NCBI GenBank assembly: GCA_965116245.1
Contig: OZ220497.1
Coordinates: forward strand, 806,001-870,000
From: Poriferisodalis sp965116245
GTDB lineage: Bacteria; Actinomycetota; Acidimicrobiia; Acidimicrobiales; Poriferisodalaceae
Reading direction: 5' to 3'
Length of the DNA: 64,000 nt
Part shown: positions 36,170 to 44,033 of the stretch, in pieces
Position numbering within the stretch: the first letter of the stretch is position 1
Layout of the letters: each line of letters begins with the position of its first letter
The notes under the pieces: model-generated
Databases searched by the model: none
Told to the model about the DNA's origin: nothing
The model's input: the letters and a program-made list of their open reading frames with translations, nothing else
Translations under genes and position numbers: made by a program

Positions 36170-38356
36170 TCACAGGACTATCACGAAGACGATGGCTACT
36201 ACGGCTGCTGTGCCGAACAGCAGCGAGCCATAGTTTTGGACTTTGCCGGTCTGCATCACTCGCAAGCCCTGGCCGCCAGCGTTGGAGCCGCTGCCCAGAG
36301 CGTTGACGGTGTTGTCGATAGTGCCCTGATCAATCCGGCGATAGATCCAAAGACCACCGTCACGGGAACCTTCGCCGACGGTGTTGACCACCCGATCAAT
36401 AACGTGATTGTTGACCCAGTTCGCCGCCCGAGCAATCGGCGCCTTGATTGAACCCACCACTATGTCTGTGTAAAGGTGGTCCAAGTAGTACTTCTGGTCG
36501 AGGAAGGTGTATCCCGCTTTGGCGTAACGGTTGCGTTCGGTCAGACCATGTGGTCCAGCGTTGCGCCAGAAATAGAAGAACGTGATGGCAATGCCCCCCA
36601 AGGCCAACGCCAAGCCAACAAGCGCTAGCCACAGCTCTGGGTCTGGATGCGACAGACCTATGGCCTTCAAGTAATGCGTAGGTTCGGCGTACGTCTGAAC
36701 CATATGAGCGAAGCGTTCCAAGCCGAAGATCGACAGCACCGGCGTGGGCAGATTGAACGCACCGGCCACAACCGCCATCGCTGCCAGAATCCACAGCGGC
36801 ACGGTCATTACCTTGGGTGACTCATGCGGATGACCATGACCCCGATACTCGCCCCAGAACGTGTACCAGATGACTCGCGTCATATAGGCAGCGGTCAGCA
36901 AAGCGACAACACCCCCGAAAGCCAGCATCAGCGGATAAGCGCTCTGTTGCCCCGCGAACGCCCCCAACAAGATCTCGTCTTTAGACCAGAACCCGGCGAA
37001 GGGAAACACTCCAGCCAGCGCCAGGGTCGCGATCACAAACGTCTTGTAGGTGTGCGGCATGTACTTGCGCAGGCCGCCCATCTCCCGCATGTCAAACGTG
37101 TGATGGGCGGCATGACTCACCGAACCGGCGCCCAAGAACAGACAGGCCTTAAAGAAAGCGTGCGTAAACAGGTGAAACATCGCTGCGGTCCAGGCGCCCA
37201 CACCCAGAGCCATCACCATGTAGCCAAGCTGACTCACAGTGGAGTACGCCAGCACTTTTTTGATGTCCCACTGGGCAAATGCCAGCCCAGCGCCCGCCAA
37301 GGCCGTGAAACCGCCGATGAACGACATCAGGTTGATCGACGAGGTGCCAATGGCAAAACCCTCAAAGAACACCGGATACAAACGGCCAATCATAAAGACA
37401 CCCGCCACGACCATCGTGGCGGCGTGGATTAGTGCTGATACTGGTGTAGGCCCAGCCATGGCATCAGGCAGCCAGGTGTGCAGCGGGAACTGACCCGACT
37501 TAGAGCACACCGCCGCCATCAACGCTATTGACGCCACTAGCAGGGCTAGGTGATGATCGCCGCCAGATTCGCCAGCTCGTCGGTTGATCTCGTCGATACC
37601 GAACGTGCCGAACGTGCCGAACAGGATGATCAACCCGACCAGCAAGCCGATGTCGCCTACCCGGTTGGTTAAGAACGCCTTCAGTGCCGCGTCGGTGTTG
37701 GGGCGTTCCTCCCACCAGTGTCCAATAAGCACGAAACTGCAGACACCCACTAACTCCCAGCCCACGATCATCTGGACCAAGTTCTGGGCCATGACAAAGA
37801 AGAGCATCGAGGCTGTGAACAGACTCAAGAAGGCGTAGTAATGGACGAAACGCCGGTCGCCCTTCACGTACTCGCTGGAGTAGATGTGAACCAGCAGCGA
37901 GATGGAAGTGACCACGAGCAATAGCAGCACGGTCTGGCCGTCCACCAACGTGCCCACGGCGAAGTCCATGCCTCCACTCGACCACCAGCCGCCGACTTGT
38001 GAGATAACCGGCTCTGTGTAGGCCGTGTTGTAATGTCCAGCGCCTTGACTGGCATCATCATGGTCGGCATCTGACCCGGCGCCGTGTTCAAGCTCCTGTG
38101 CTTGATATGACTCCCCAGAATGCGAAGACTCGCCATGTGACCCAGCGCTGTCTTCGACCCGAGTGATCCACGCCGCCGCAGCGATGAGCGAGAACACCCA
38201 CACGATGCCCACCGCAGCAATGCCCACGCGCTGGACCCGCTCAACGCCGATCATGCGACGGCCGAACAGCAAGATAACCACGAAAGACACCGCCGGGATC
38301 AGCGGAATCAAGAACGCGTTGCTGAGAAACCAGTCAAGACTGTTGGGGAAGGACAT
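36170..38356 (-). CDS. nuoL: NADH-quinone oxidoreductase subunit L, cluster 2
   Basis: 728 residues, longer than the cluster 1 copy (636). Conserved GWELVGVCSFVLIGHWWEER (helix 5 Glu) and KSGQFPLHTWLPDAMAGPTP (helix 7 Lys). It has the C-terminal extension that forms the lateral helix along the membrane arm. A hydrophilic loop of about 50 residues rich in Ser, His, Asp and Gly (residues about 67-116) is inserted after the second helix. ATG 38356, ten bases after nuoK. Confidence 0.95.
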   Translation of the reverse strand: MSFPNSLDWFLSNAFLIPLIPAVSFVVILLFGRRMIGVERVQRVGIAAVGIVWVFSLIAAAAWITRVEDSAGSHGESSHSGESYQAQELEHGAGSDADHDDASQGAGHYNTAYTEPVISQVGGWWSSGGMDFAVGTLVDGQTVLLLLVVTSISLLVHIYSSEYVKGDRRFVHYYAFLSLFTASMLFFVMAQNLVQMIVGWELVGVCSFVLIGHWWEERPNTDAALKAFLTNRVGDIGLLVGLIILFGTFGTFGIDEINRRAGESGGDHHLALLVASIALMAAVCSKSGQFPLHTWLPDAMAGPTPVSALIHAATMVVAGVFMIGRLYPVFFEGFAIGTSSINLMSFIGGFTALAGAGLAFAQWDIKKVLAYSTVSQLGYMVMALGVGAWTAAMFHLFTHAFFKACLFLGAGSVSHAAHHTFDMREMGGLRKYMPHTYKTFVIATLALAGVFPFAGFWSKDEILLGAFAGQQSAYPLMLAFGGVVALLTAAYMTRVIWYTFWGEYRGHGHPHESPKVMTVPLWILAAMAVVAGAFNLPTPVLSIFGLERFAHMVQTYAEPTHYLKAIGLSHPDPELWLALVGLALALGGIAITFFYFWRNAGPHGLTERNRYAKAGYTFLDQKYYLDHLYTDIVVGSIKAPIARAANWVNNHVIDRVVNTVGEGSRDGGLWIYRRIDQGTIDNTVNALGSGSNAGGQGLRVMQTGKVQNYGSLLFGTAAVVAIVFVIVL

Positions 38357-38366
38357 ATGTCGCCGC

Positions 38367-38666
38367 TCAGCCCTTCATCAGGTCGAATTCGTCAACCGCG
38401 ATTGATCGCCGGTTGCGGTACAGCAGCAGAACTATCGCCAGTCCGACGCCGACCTCGGCGGCCGCGACTGCGATGATGAACAGGGCGAACACCTGCCCCG
38501 ACACGACATCGTGCTGCAGGCCGAAAGCCACCAGATTGAGGTTGACGGCATTCAGCATCAGCTCGATTGACATCAACACCATGACGGCGTTGCGACGCGC
38601 CAGCACGCCATAAACGCCAACCGCGAACAGGACCGCGCCAAGCAGCAGAAACTGATTCAGCAGCAT
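38367..38666 (-). CDS. nuoK: NADH-quinone oxidoreductase subunit K, cluster 2
   Basis: 99 residues, three transmembrane helices. Conserved membrane glutamates in MSIELMLNAVNLNLVAFG and in AVAAAEVGVGLAIVLLLYR are present. Similar to MrpC-type subunits. ATG 38666, 29 bases after nuoJ. Confidence 0.95.
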   Translation of the reverse strand: MLLNQFLLLGAVLFAVGVYGVLARRNAVMVLMSIELMLNAVNLNLVAFGLQHDVVSGQVFALFIIAVAAAEVGVGLAIVLLLYRNRRSIAVDEFDLMKG

Positions 38667-38695
38667 CGTGCCAGCCTTAGTTGAATAAACACAGC

Positions 38696-39190
38696 TCAGT
38701 CCCTACGTGCCAAAACAACCGCGCCGATCAGCGCCGCTAGTAGCAGCACCGACACAGCTTCAAATGGAATGATGTACTGCGAGAAGACCGAGTCAGATAC
38801 ATCGGCTGTCCGAAAGACGGTGCTGTTTTCGGCCAGCGAGTCAGCACCAAAGTGGTCAATGAGCACATAGACCGTAATGCCGCCCAAGGCCAGTGCCGAC
38901 AGAGCAGCAACTGGCCAGCTAGCGCCGGTCATCTGAGGTATTCGCCCTATCGGCGCTCGGGTCAGCATGATGCCGAACAAGAACAGCACCATCACCGCAC
39001 CGATATAGACCAGCACCTGGGTAGTGGCGATGAACTCCGCTGTCAGCAGCACATAGTTTGCGGCCAAACCGCCTAACACGGCCACCAGGAATAGAGCCGC
39101 ATGCACAATGTTGCGCGTCGTCACCATCCCCAGTGCAGCCAAAACAGTTATGACCGCGATGATGGTGAAGGCGATGTTCTGCGCAACCAT
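38696..39190 (-). CDS. nuoJ: NADH-quinone oxidoreductase subunit J, cluster 2
   Basis: 164 residues, five transmembrane helices. HAALFLVAVLGGLAANYVLL and VLVYIGAVMVLFLFGIML (the pi-bulge helix 3) are typical. Lacks the long C-terminal repeat tail of the cluster 1 copy. ATG 39190, two bases after nuoI. Confidence 0.94.
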   Translation of the reverse strand: MVAQNIAFTIIAVITVLAALGMVTTRNIVHAALFLVAVLGGLAANYVLLTAEFIATTQVLVYIGAVMVLFLFGIMLTRAPIGRIPQMTGASWPVAALSALALGGITVYVLIDHFGADSLAENSTVFRTADVSDSVFSQYIIPFEAVSVLLLAALIGAVVLARRD

Positions 39191-39192
39191 GA

Positions 39193-39810
39193 CTAGTTTC
39201 TGGCCGCGAGCTGGTCTGGCTCAGGCAAGTCGGCTTCAAGTTTGCGTTTTGGTGCCATGTCGTCAGGACCGAAGTCGGGCACCTTACGTACCTTTTGTTC
39301 CGAACCTGCTTCGTAGGCCAAGAAATCCGGCACGGTTTCCATCCATTCACCGAGCCGGGTCCGGTCGTGCAGGAGATCGGCTATGTGTGGCTCGGAGTAC
39401 TCGTATTCCGGCGACCAGAAGAGCGCGTCAAACGGGCACACCTCCACGCAGATGCCGCAATACATGCACAGCGCGTAGTCAATATCAAAGCGGTCAACCA
39501 TGTTGACCGTACGCGCCTTGCCCCCCGCGCGCCGAGGCGGGGCCTTCACTTTGTGGCCCTCAATGTAAATGCACCAGTCAGGGCACGAACGCGAGCACAA
39601 CATGCAGGCGGTGCAGTTCTCCTCATGCAGCGCAATGACGCCGCGAGCGCGGTCGGGCGGTGCTTCCTTTTCGTGCGGGTACTGCACGGTGACCGAGCCC
39701 TGTTGCGGCGCCGGAATCAGCGTTCGCAGTCCGCGTTTGGGAAACAGCGTGCGCAGCGCGGTACGAGCCGTGACACCTAGGCCCTTTAGCAGTCCAGGAA
39801 GTTGTGGCAT
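39193..39810 (-). CDS. nuoI: NADH-quinone oxidoreductase subunit I, cluster 2
   Basis: 205 residues. Two 4Fe-4S ferredoxin motifs, CTACMLCSRSCPDWCIYI and CMYCGICVEVCPFDALFW, carry clusters N6a and N6b that pass electrons to NuoB. The N-terminal GLLKGLGVTARTALRTLFPK is the usual amphipathic docking helix. Because this cluster has no NuoEFG, these are the likely entry-side clusters. It abuts nuoH. Confidence 0.95.
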   Translation of the reverse strand: MPQLPGLLKGLGVTARTALRTLFPKRGLRTLIPAPQQGSVTVQYPHEKEAPPDRARGVIALHEENCTACMLCSRSCPDWCIYIEGHKVKAPPRRAGGKARTVNMVDRFDIDYALCMYCGICVEVCPFDALFWSPEYEYSEPHIADLLHDRTRLGEWMETVPDFLAYEAGSEQKVRKVPDFGPDDMAPKRKLEADLPEPDQLAARN

Positions 39811-40851
39811 CTAAACCACCACCTTGAACACGCCAGTCACGACGATGTTCGCCAGCGAAAGCGGAATGAGGACCTTCCAGGCGAACTTCTGGAGCTGGTC
39901 CTCACGCAGGCGAGGATAGGTAAAGCGAATCCAGAAGATTATGAAGGCCACCACCAAGATTTTGACGAGCATCACCACCGGACCCAGCACGTTGAGTGCC
40001 GACGAGTCGAAGTCAAAGCCGGGCACCCACCAACCGCCCAGGAACATCACGGTTGCGAGCGCAGAGAAAGCGAACGCAGTAGCGACTTCGGCCATAAAAA
40101 ACAGCAGAAAACGGAAACCCGTGTACTCAACGTGGAAGCCGCCTACAAGCTCCGTTTCGGCTACGGGCATGTCAAATGGGGTCTGAGTCAACTCAGCCTG
40201 GGCAGAAATCATGAAGATCAAAAACCCGATGAACTGGGTGAGGATAAACGGGTTGCCAATGAGGCCGAAGCCGAAGATCTCACCCTCCGCCTGAACACGC
40301 ACAATCTCTTGCAGATTGAGCGAGCCAGCCTGGATTACGACGCCCATGACCGCGAGAATCAGCGGCAATTCGTATGCAATGAGCTGACCGGCTGCCCGCA
40401 AGCCGCCGAGCAGTGCGTACTTGTTGGCTGACGCCCAGCCCGCCATCAACACGCCCAGCACCGACAGCGAAGAGACCGCCATCGCATAGAAGATCCCCGT
40501 GTCAAGGTTCTCAACTACCGCGTCGGGACCTGTTGGTAACACCACAAACAGCAGGAACGACGAAGCAAGTACCACCACCGGGGCGGCGCGAAACACGCGC
40601 CGGTCGGCGGCGGCGGGGTGAATGTCCTCCTTTTGGAGGAACTTCACCGCGTCGGCTATGAGCTGCAACGTGCCGTAGGGGCCAACATCTTGGGGACCCA
40701 GCCGACTCTGCATAAAGGCCATCATCTTGAGCAAGAACAAATAGCCCAGCAGCAAAGCAGCCGTCGGGATGACGACGAGCGCAACGCCCAATTTGATGCC
40801 AGTCTCCGCCCAGTAGGCGAGCCCCAGAGCCTCTGCTGCCGCTGTGTTCAT
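39811..40851 (-). CDS. nuoH: NADH-quinone oxidoreductase subunit H, cluster 2
   Basis: 346 residues, eight transmembrane helices, forms the quinone chamber with NuoB and NuoD. Conserved QSRLGPQDVGPYGTLQLIAD and FDMPVAETELVGGFHVEYTG (the acidic loop of the E-channel). ATG 40851. Upstream, the 132-base gap to nuoD is almost entirely a 27-bp tandem repeat. Confidence 0.95.
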   Translation of the reverse strand: MNTAAAEALGLAYWAETGIKLGVALVVIPTAALLLGYLFLLKMMAFMQSRLGPQDVGPYGTLQLIADAVKFLQKEDIHPAAADRRVFRAAPVVVLASSFLLFVVLPTGPDAVVENLDTGIFYAMAVSSLSVLGVLMAGWASANKYALLGGLRAAGQLIAYELPLILAVMGVVIQAGSLNLQEIVRVQAEGEIFGFGLIGNPFILTQFIGFLIFMISAQAELTQTPFDMPVAETELVGGFHVEYTGFRFLLFFMAEVATAFAFSALATVMFLGGWWVPGFDFDSSALNVLGPVVMLVKILVVAFIIFWIRFTYPRLREDQLQKFAWKVLIPLSLANIVVTGVFKVVV

Positions 40852-40874
40852 TGGACTGGGCTCATTGGAGTCTG

Positions 40875-40989
40875 CTCATCGGGCTGTGTTCAACGCTTGA
40901 CCTCATCGGGCTGTGTTCAACGCTTGACCTCATCGGGCTGTGCTCAACGCTTGACCTCATCGGGCTGTGTTCAACGCTTGACCTCATCG
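40875..40989. repeat. 27-bp tandem repeat, four copies, spanning the nuoD stop
   Basis: Four almost perfect copies of a 27-base unit (CTCATCGGGCTGTGTTCAAC plus GCTTGAC) at 40875, 40902, 40929 and 40956, with a partial fifth that contains the nuoD stop. The nuoH side of the gap (GCTGTGTTCATT) also matches the unit, so the repeat seems to have grown from the nuoD-nuoH junction. Confidence 0.95.
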
Positions 40990-42195
40990 GTCAATGTCTC
41001 CGAGAATGAAGTACAACGAGCCGAGGATGGTGATGATGTCTGGTACGTAGGTACCGCGCATCACCCATGGCACGACCGAGATGTTGCTGAAGCTGGGCGT
41101 GCGTATCTTCACTCGGAATGGACCCAAACCGCCCTTGGAGATGACGTAGTAGCCCATCTCGCCGAGGGGGTTCTCAGTCGAGACATACGTTTCGCCGGCG
41201 GGCACCTTGATGATGCGCGGCACCTTGGCCATGATCGGCCCTGAGGGGATGCCATCAAGCAATTGGTCAACGATCTTCGTGGCCTCTCGGGTTTCTTGTA
41301 GACGCACCCAATAGCGCGCGAACGAGTCGCCGTCGGGGTGGGTCCACACTCGCCAATCGACCTGGTCCCAGGCAAGTCCCGGGTTGGCATCTCGGCGTAA
41401 GTCCCAGTCCACGCCACTAGCTCGCAGGTTGGCACCTGACAGTCCGTAGCTCAGCGCCACGTCACCGGGAATAACGCCCACACTGCGGCAGCGGGTTTGG
41501 AAGATCTCGTTGCCCATCAGCAGGTCTTCCATCTCATCACAAAAGCCGCGCATCTTGGCCATCACAGCATGGGTCTCAGCAATCCAGCCGCGGGGAATGT
41601 CGTCCAGCAGGCCGCCGATACGGTCGAAATTGGGATGGAAGCGGCCGCCGGTAACTGTTTCGATCTGGTTTAGTACTCGCTCGCGATCCCGAAAGGCGAA
41701 GAAAACCGGTGTTAGAGCGCCGACCTGCACGCCCATATCGCCCAAGAAAAGCGAGACGTTGGCGATGCGGCTCAGCTCAAACAGAACTGTGCGAATCCAC
41801 TGGGCACGAGGCGGAGCTTCCACGCCGAGGAGCTGCTCTGCGGCCAAAATGAACGGAACCTCGTTGGCGAAGCTGCCCAGCCAGTCGATCCTGTTTATGA
41901 GCGTCGTACACTGGGGATAGGTGCGAACCTCGCAGAGCTTCTCATAGCCGCGGTGCATATACCCCATGAGCGGTTCGGCTGAAATGACCTGCTCGCCATC
42001 GAGCTGGCAGGCGATACGCAGAGTGCCGTGTGTGGCTGGATGCTGCGGACCTATGTTCAGCGTCATGTCGCCTGTTTGCAACTCAACGTTGATGCGGGCA
42101 TCAGCAGCCTGCGCTGCGACATAGGCACGTTGTTCCCGCTGAGTAGCTGGCTCACGCTGGGTAGGCAGCTCACGCTGCGTGGCTGCCGAAGTCAC
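40984..42195 (-). CDS. nuoD: NADH-quinone oxidoreductase subunit D, cluster 2 (divergent quinone site)
   Basis: 403 residues, 49-kDa subunit, quinone site with NuoB. NIGPQHPATHG keeps the quinone-binding His. Aligning without gaps to the cluster 1 copy, the motif MHRGYEK has the arginine that NDUFAF7 modifies in mitochondria, whereas cluster 1 has LHTGMEK. The quinone-binding tyrosine, present as RMDY in cluster 1, is Trp here (RIDW, codon 41881-41883). The C-terminus ITILGSLYFILGDIDR is normal. ATG 42195 overlaps nuoC by four bases. Confidence 0.95.
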   Translation of the reverse strand: MTSAATQRELPTQREPATQREQRAYVAAQAADARINVELQTGDMTLNIGPQHPATHGTLRIACQLDGEQVISAEPLMGYMHRGYEKLCEVRTYPQCTTLINRIDWLGSFANEVPFILAAEQLLGVEAPPRAQWIRTVLFELSRIANVSLFLGDMGVQVGALTPVFFAFRDRERVLNQIETVTGGRFHPNFDRIGGLLDDIPRGWIAETHAVMAKMRGFCDEMEDLLMGNEIFQTRCRSVGVIPGDVALSYGLSGANLRASGVDWDLRRDANPGLAWDQVDWRVWTHPDGDSFARYWVRLQETREATKIVDQLLDGIPSGPIMAKVPRIIKVPAGETYVSTENPLGEMGYYVISKGGLGPFRVKIRTPSFSNISVVPWVMRGTYVPDIITILGSLYFILGDIDR

Positions 42196-42956
42196 GAGCC
42201 CGCTCCGGAGGCTTCGAACTCGGCCATCACTTCAGCTTCGAGTTGGGCTTCCAGCTCCGGCGGAATTTCCTCTATGTCAACTACGCCGGGCCAAGGCTTG
42301 ACTGCGCGCGCCAACAAAGGGAAGTCCTTGCGCAAGGGATTACCTTCAAACTCGGCAGGCAAGTAGATGGGCGCCAGGTTCGGGTGGCCGTCGAAGACTA
42401 TGCCGAACATTTCGTGCGCTTCGCGCTCATGCCAATCGGCACCGGCGAATACATCAATGACTGACGGCGCCGTCGTGAGCGCACCCTCAGACTCGGTCAC
42501 ATCGGCCTTGATGATGATGGCGGCATGCCGGGCAGGCGAGTGCAACTGTGCGAGCAACTGGAATCTGGTGTCGCCGCCTCCTCGCCGCACGGTCTCGGCT
42601 GCCGTAGCGCTGGAGCTGTCATCGTCTGCTTGGCTGGAGTCTCCGGTGCCCGCAGCGTCAAGCTGGGTGTCTTCGTAGCGACCTTCGGGCGCGTCGGACC
42701 AGTCGATTGCCGAAAGAAATCCGAAGTACGTAAAGCCGAAATCACGCAACGCAGTCATCGCTTCATGCCACGACTGGATGTCGACGCGCAGCCAGAGGTT
42801 CTGGCCCGCCTCGTGGTCTACTTCAACCAGAACTCCTGATGGGGCTTCGCCTAGCAGGTCGCGAAGTTCGGCTGCGAGCGCTTCACGCGCCTCATCGCCA
42901 GAAACGGTTGAGTCTTCAGCCTGGGCGTCTGCGCTGCTGGCGGTGCTTTCGGACAT
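42192..42956 (-). CDS. nuoC: NADH-quinone oxidoreductase subunit C, cluster 2
   Basis: 254 residues, 30-kDa subunit. The signature is present in a modified form: HEREAHEMFGIVFDGHPNLA and FEGNPLRKDFPLLARAVKPW (cluster 1 has the canonical DWEGHPLRKD). Acidic, low-complexity extensions flank the core, including a Ser/Asp/Ala-rich insertion around residues 100-125. Two bases after nuoB. Confidence 0.93.
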   Translation of the reverse strand: MSESTASSADAQAEDSTVSGDEAREALAAELRDLLGEAPSGVLVEVDHEAGQNLWLRVDIQSWHEAMTALRDFGFTYFGFLSAIDWSDAPEGRYEDTQLDAAGTGDSSQADDDSSSATAAETVRRGGGDTRFQLLAQLHSPARHAAIIIKADVTESEGALTTAPSVIDVFAGADWHEREAHEMFGIVFDGHPNLAPIYLPAEFEGNPLRKDFPLLARAVKPWPGVVDIEEIPPELEAQLEAEVMAEFEASGAGS

Positions 42957-42958
42957 AG

Positions 42959-43564
42959 CTACGCCTGCGCCGATCTGACTGCAACTTGCCTATCGGAAAC
43001 TGGCCTATGGGAGGCTGCCCTATCTGAGCTAGCCCCGTTTGGAGCGGCTTGTCTGGTTGGTGCCGCAGGCACAACTATTGGCTCGCCCCGCCAGCGTTCC
43101 TGCATGTCTTCTCTTTGGATTCGCTCTTGCAACAGCACGATGCCTTCAAGCAGCGCTTCGGGACGCGGCGGGCAACCGGGCACGTACACATCCACCGGAA
43201 TGATCTGATCCACACCTTTGGTGACCGAGTAGCTGTCCCAATACGGGCCGCCACAGTTGGCGCATGATCCCATTGAGATGACGTACTTCGGCTCTGGCAT
43301 CTGTTCGTACAAACGGCGGATAACCGGCGCCATTTTGTCCGTCACGGTGCCGGAGATCACCACCAAGTCGGCTTGGCGCGGGCTGGCCGGGAAAGGGATT
43401 ACGCCGAGACGCATAACGTCGTAGCGAGGCGAACCGAACGCGGCGCCCATCTCGATCGCGCAGCAAGCTAGCCCCCACTGGTATACCCACAGCGAGCGAG
43501 CCCGGCCAAAGTTCAGCAGCCAACTGAGCGGCTTTGGCAGTTTTACCTTGTCAACCAGCGCCAT
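42959..43564 (-). CDS. nuoB: NADH-quinone oxidoreductase subunit B, cluster 2
   Basis: 201 residues. N2 cluster cysteines are all visible: LACCAIEMG, SMGSCANCGG and VPGCPPRPE. The ASPRQADLVVISGTVTDKMA segment is canonical. The C-terminal 35 residues are a low-complexity Ala/Ser/Arg tail. N2 is the terminal cluster that reduces quinone. 17 bases after nuoA. Confidence 0.95.
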   Translation of the reverse strand: MALVDKVKLPKPLSWLLNFGRARSLWVYQWGLACCAIEMGAAFGSPRYDVMRLGVIPFPASPRQADLVVISGTVTDKMAPVIRRLYEQMPEPKYVISMGSCANCGGPYWDSYSVTKGVDQIIPVDVYVPGCPPRPEALLEGIVLLQERIQREDMQERWRGEPIVVPAAPTRQAAPNGASSDRAASHRPVSDRQVAVRSAQA

Positions 43565-43581
43565 CGTAATTCCTCAGACCC

Positions 43582-43956
43582 TCACACCCAACGCAGGACA
43601 CCCTTGCGCCACGCATAGAACAGACCGAGCACGAGGATGAAGATGAAGATCGCCATCTCAACCAGACCGAACAGGCCATAGACCTCAAGCCGCGTTGCCC
43701 ACGGGAAAATGAACACTGCCTCCACGTCAAACAGGACGAACAACACCGCGAAGACGTAGTAGCGGATCTGGCTCTGAGTCCAGTCGCTGCCAACCGGGTC
43801 GACGCCGCTCTCATAGGCAATCAGCTTCTGGGGCGTAGGTCGCTGAGGCCGCAGTACCCGCGCTACACCGAACATCGTGAACGCCATTAGAACTGCTGCG
43901 GCACCGAAGATCGCGACGGTCAGATAGCTCCGCAACAGATCGGACACGGACCGCAA
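43582..43956 (-). CDS. nuoA: NADH-quinone oxidoreductase subunit A, cluster 2
   Basis: 124 residues, three transmembrane helices. KLIAYESGVDPVGSDWTQSQ and YYVFAVLFVLFDVEAVFIFP are diagnostic. First gene of the 11-gene cluster, 77 bases after the nuoN of cluster 1. That gap could hold a promoter, but none is clear. Confidence 0.95.
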   Translation of the reverse strand: MRSVSDLLRSYLTVAIFGAAAVLMAFTMFGVARVLRPQRPTPQKLIAYESGVDPVGSDWTQSQIRYYVFAVLFVLFDVEAVFIFPWATRLEVYGLFGLVEMAIFIFILVLGLFYAWRKGVLRWV

Positions 43957-44033
43957 CGCTAGCGACTAGATGTCTCTGCGCGCCGGATGAGCCAGCCCCG
44001 ACGTTGGGCGCGCCCGATGTTGACCACGGTCGG

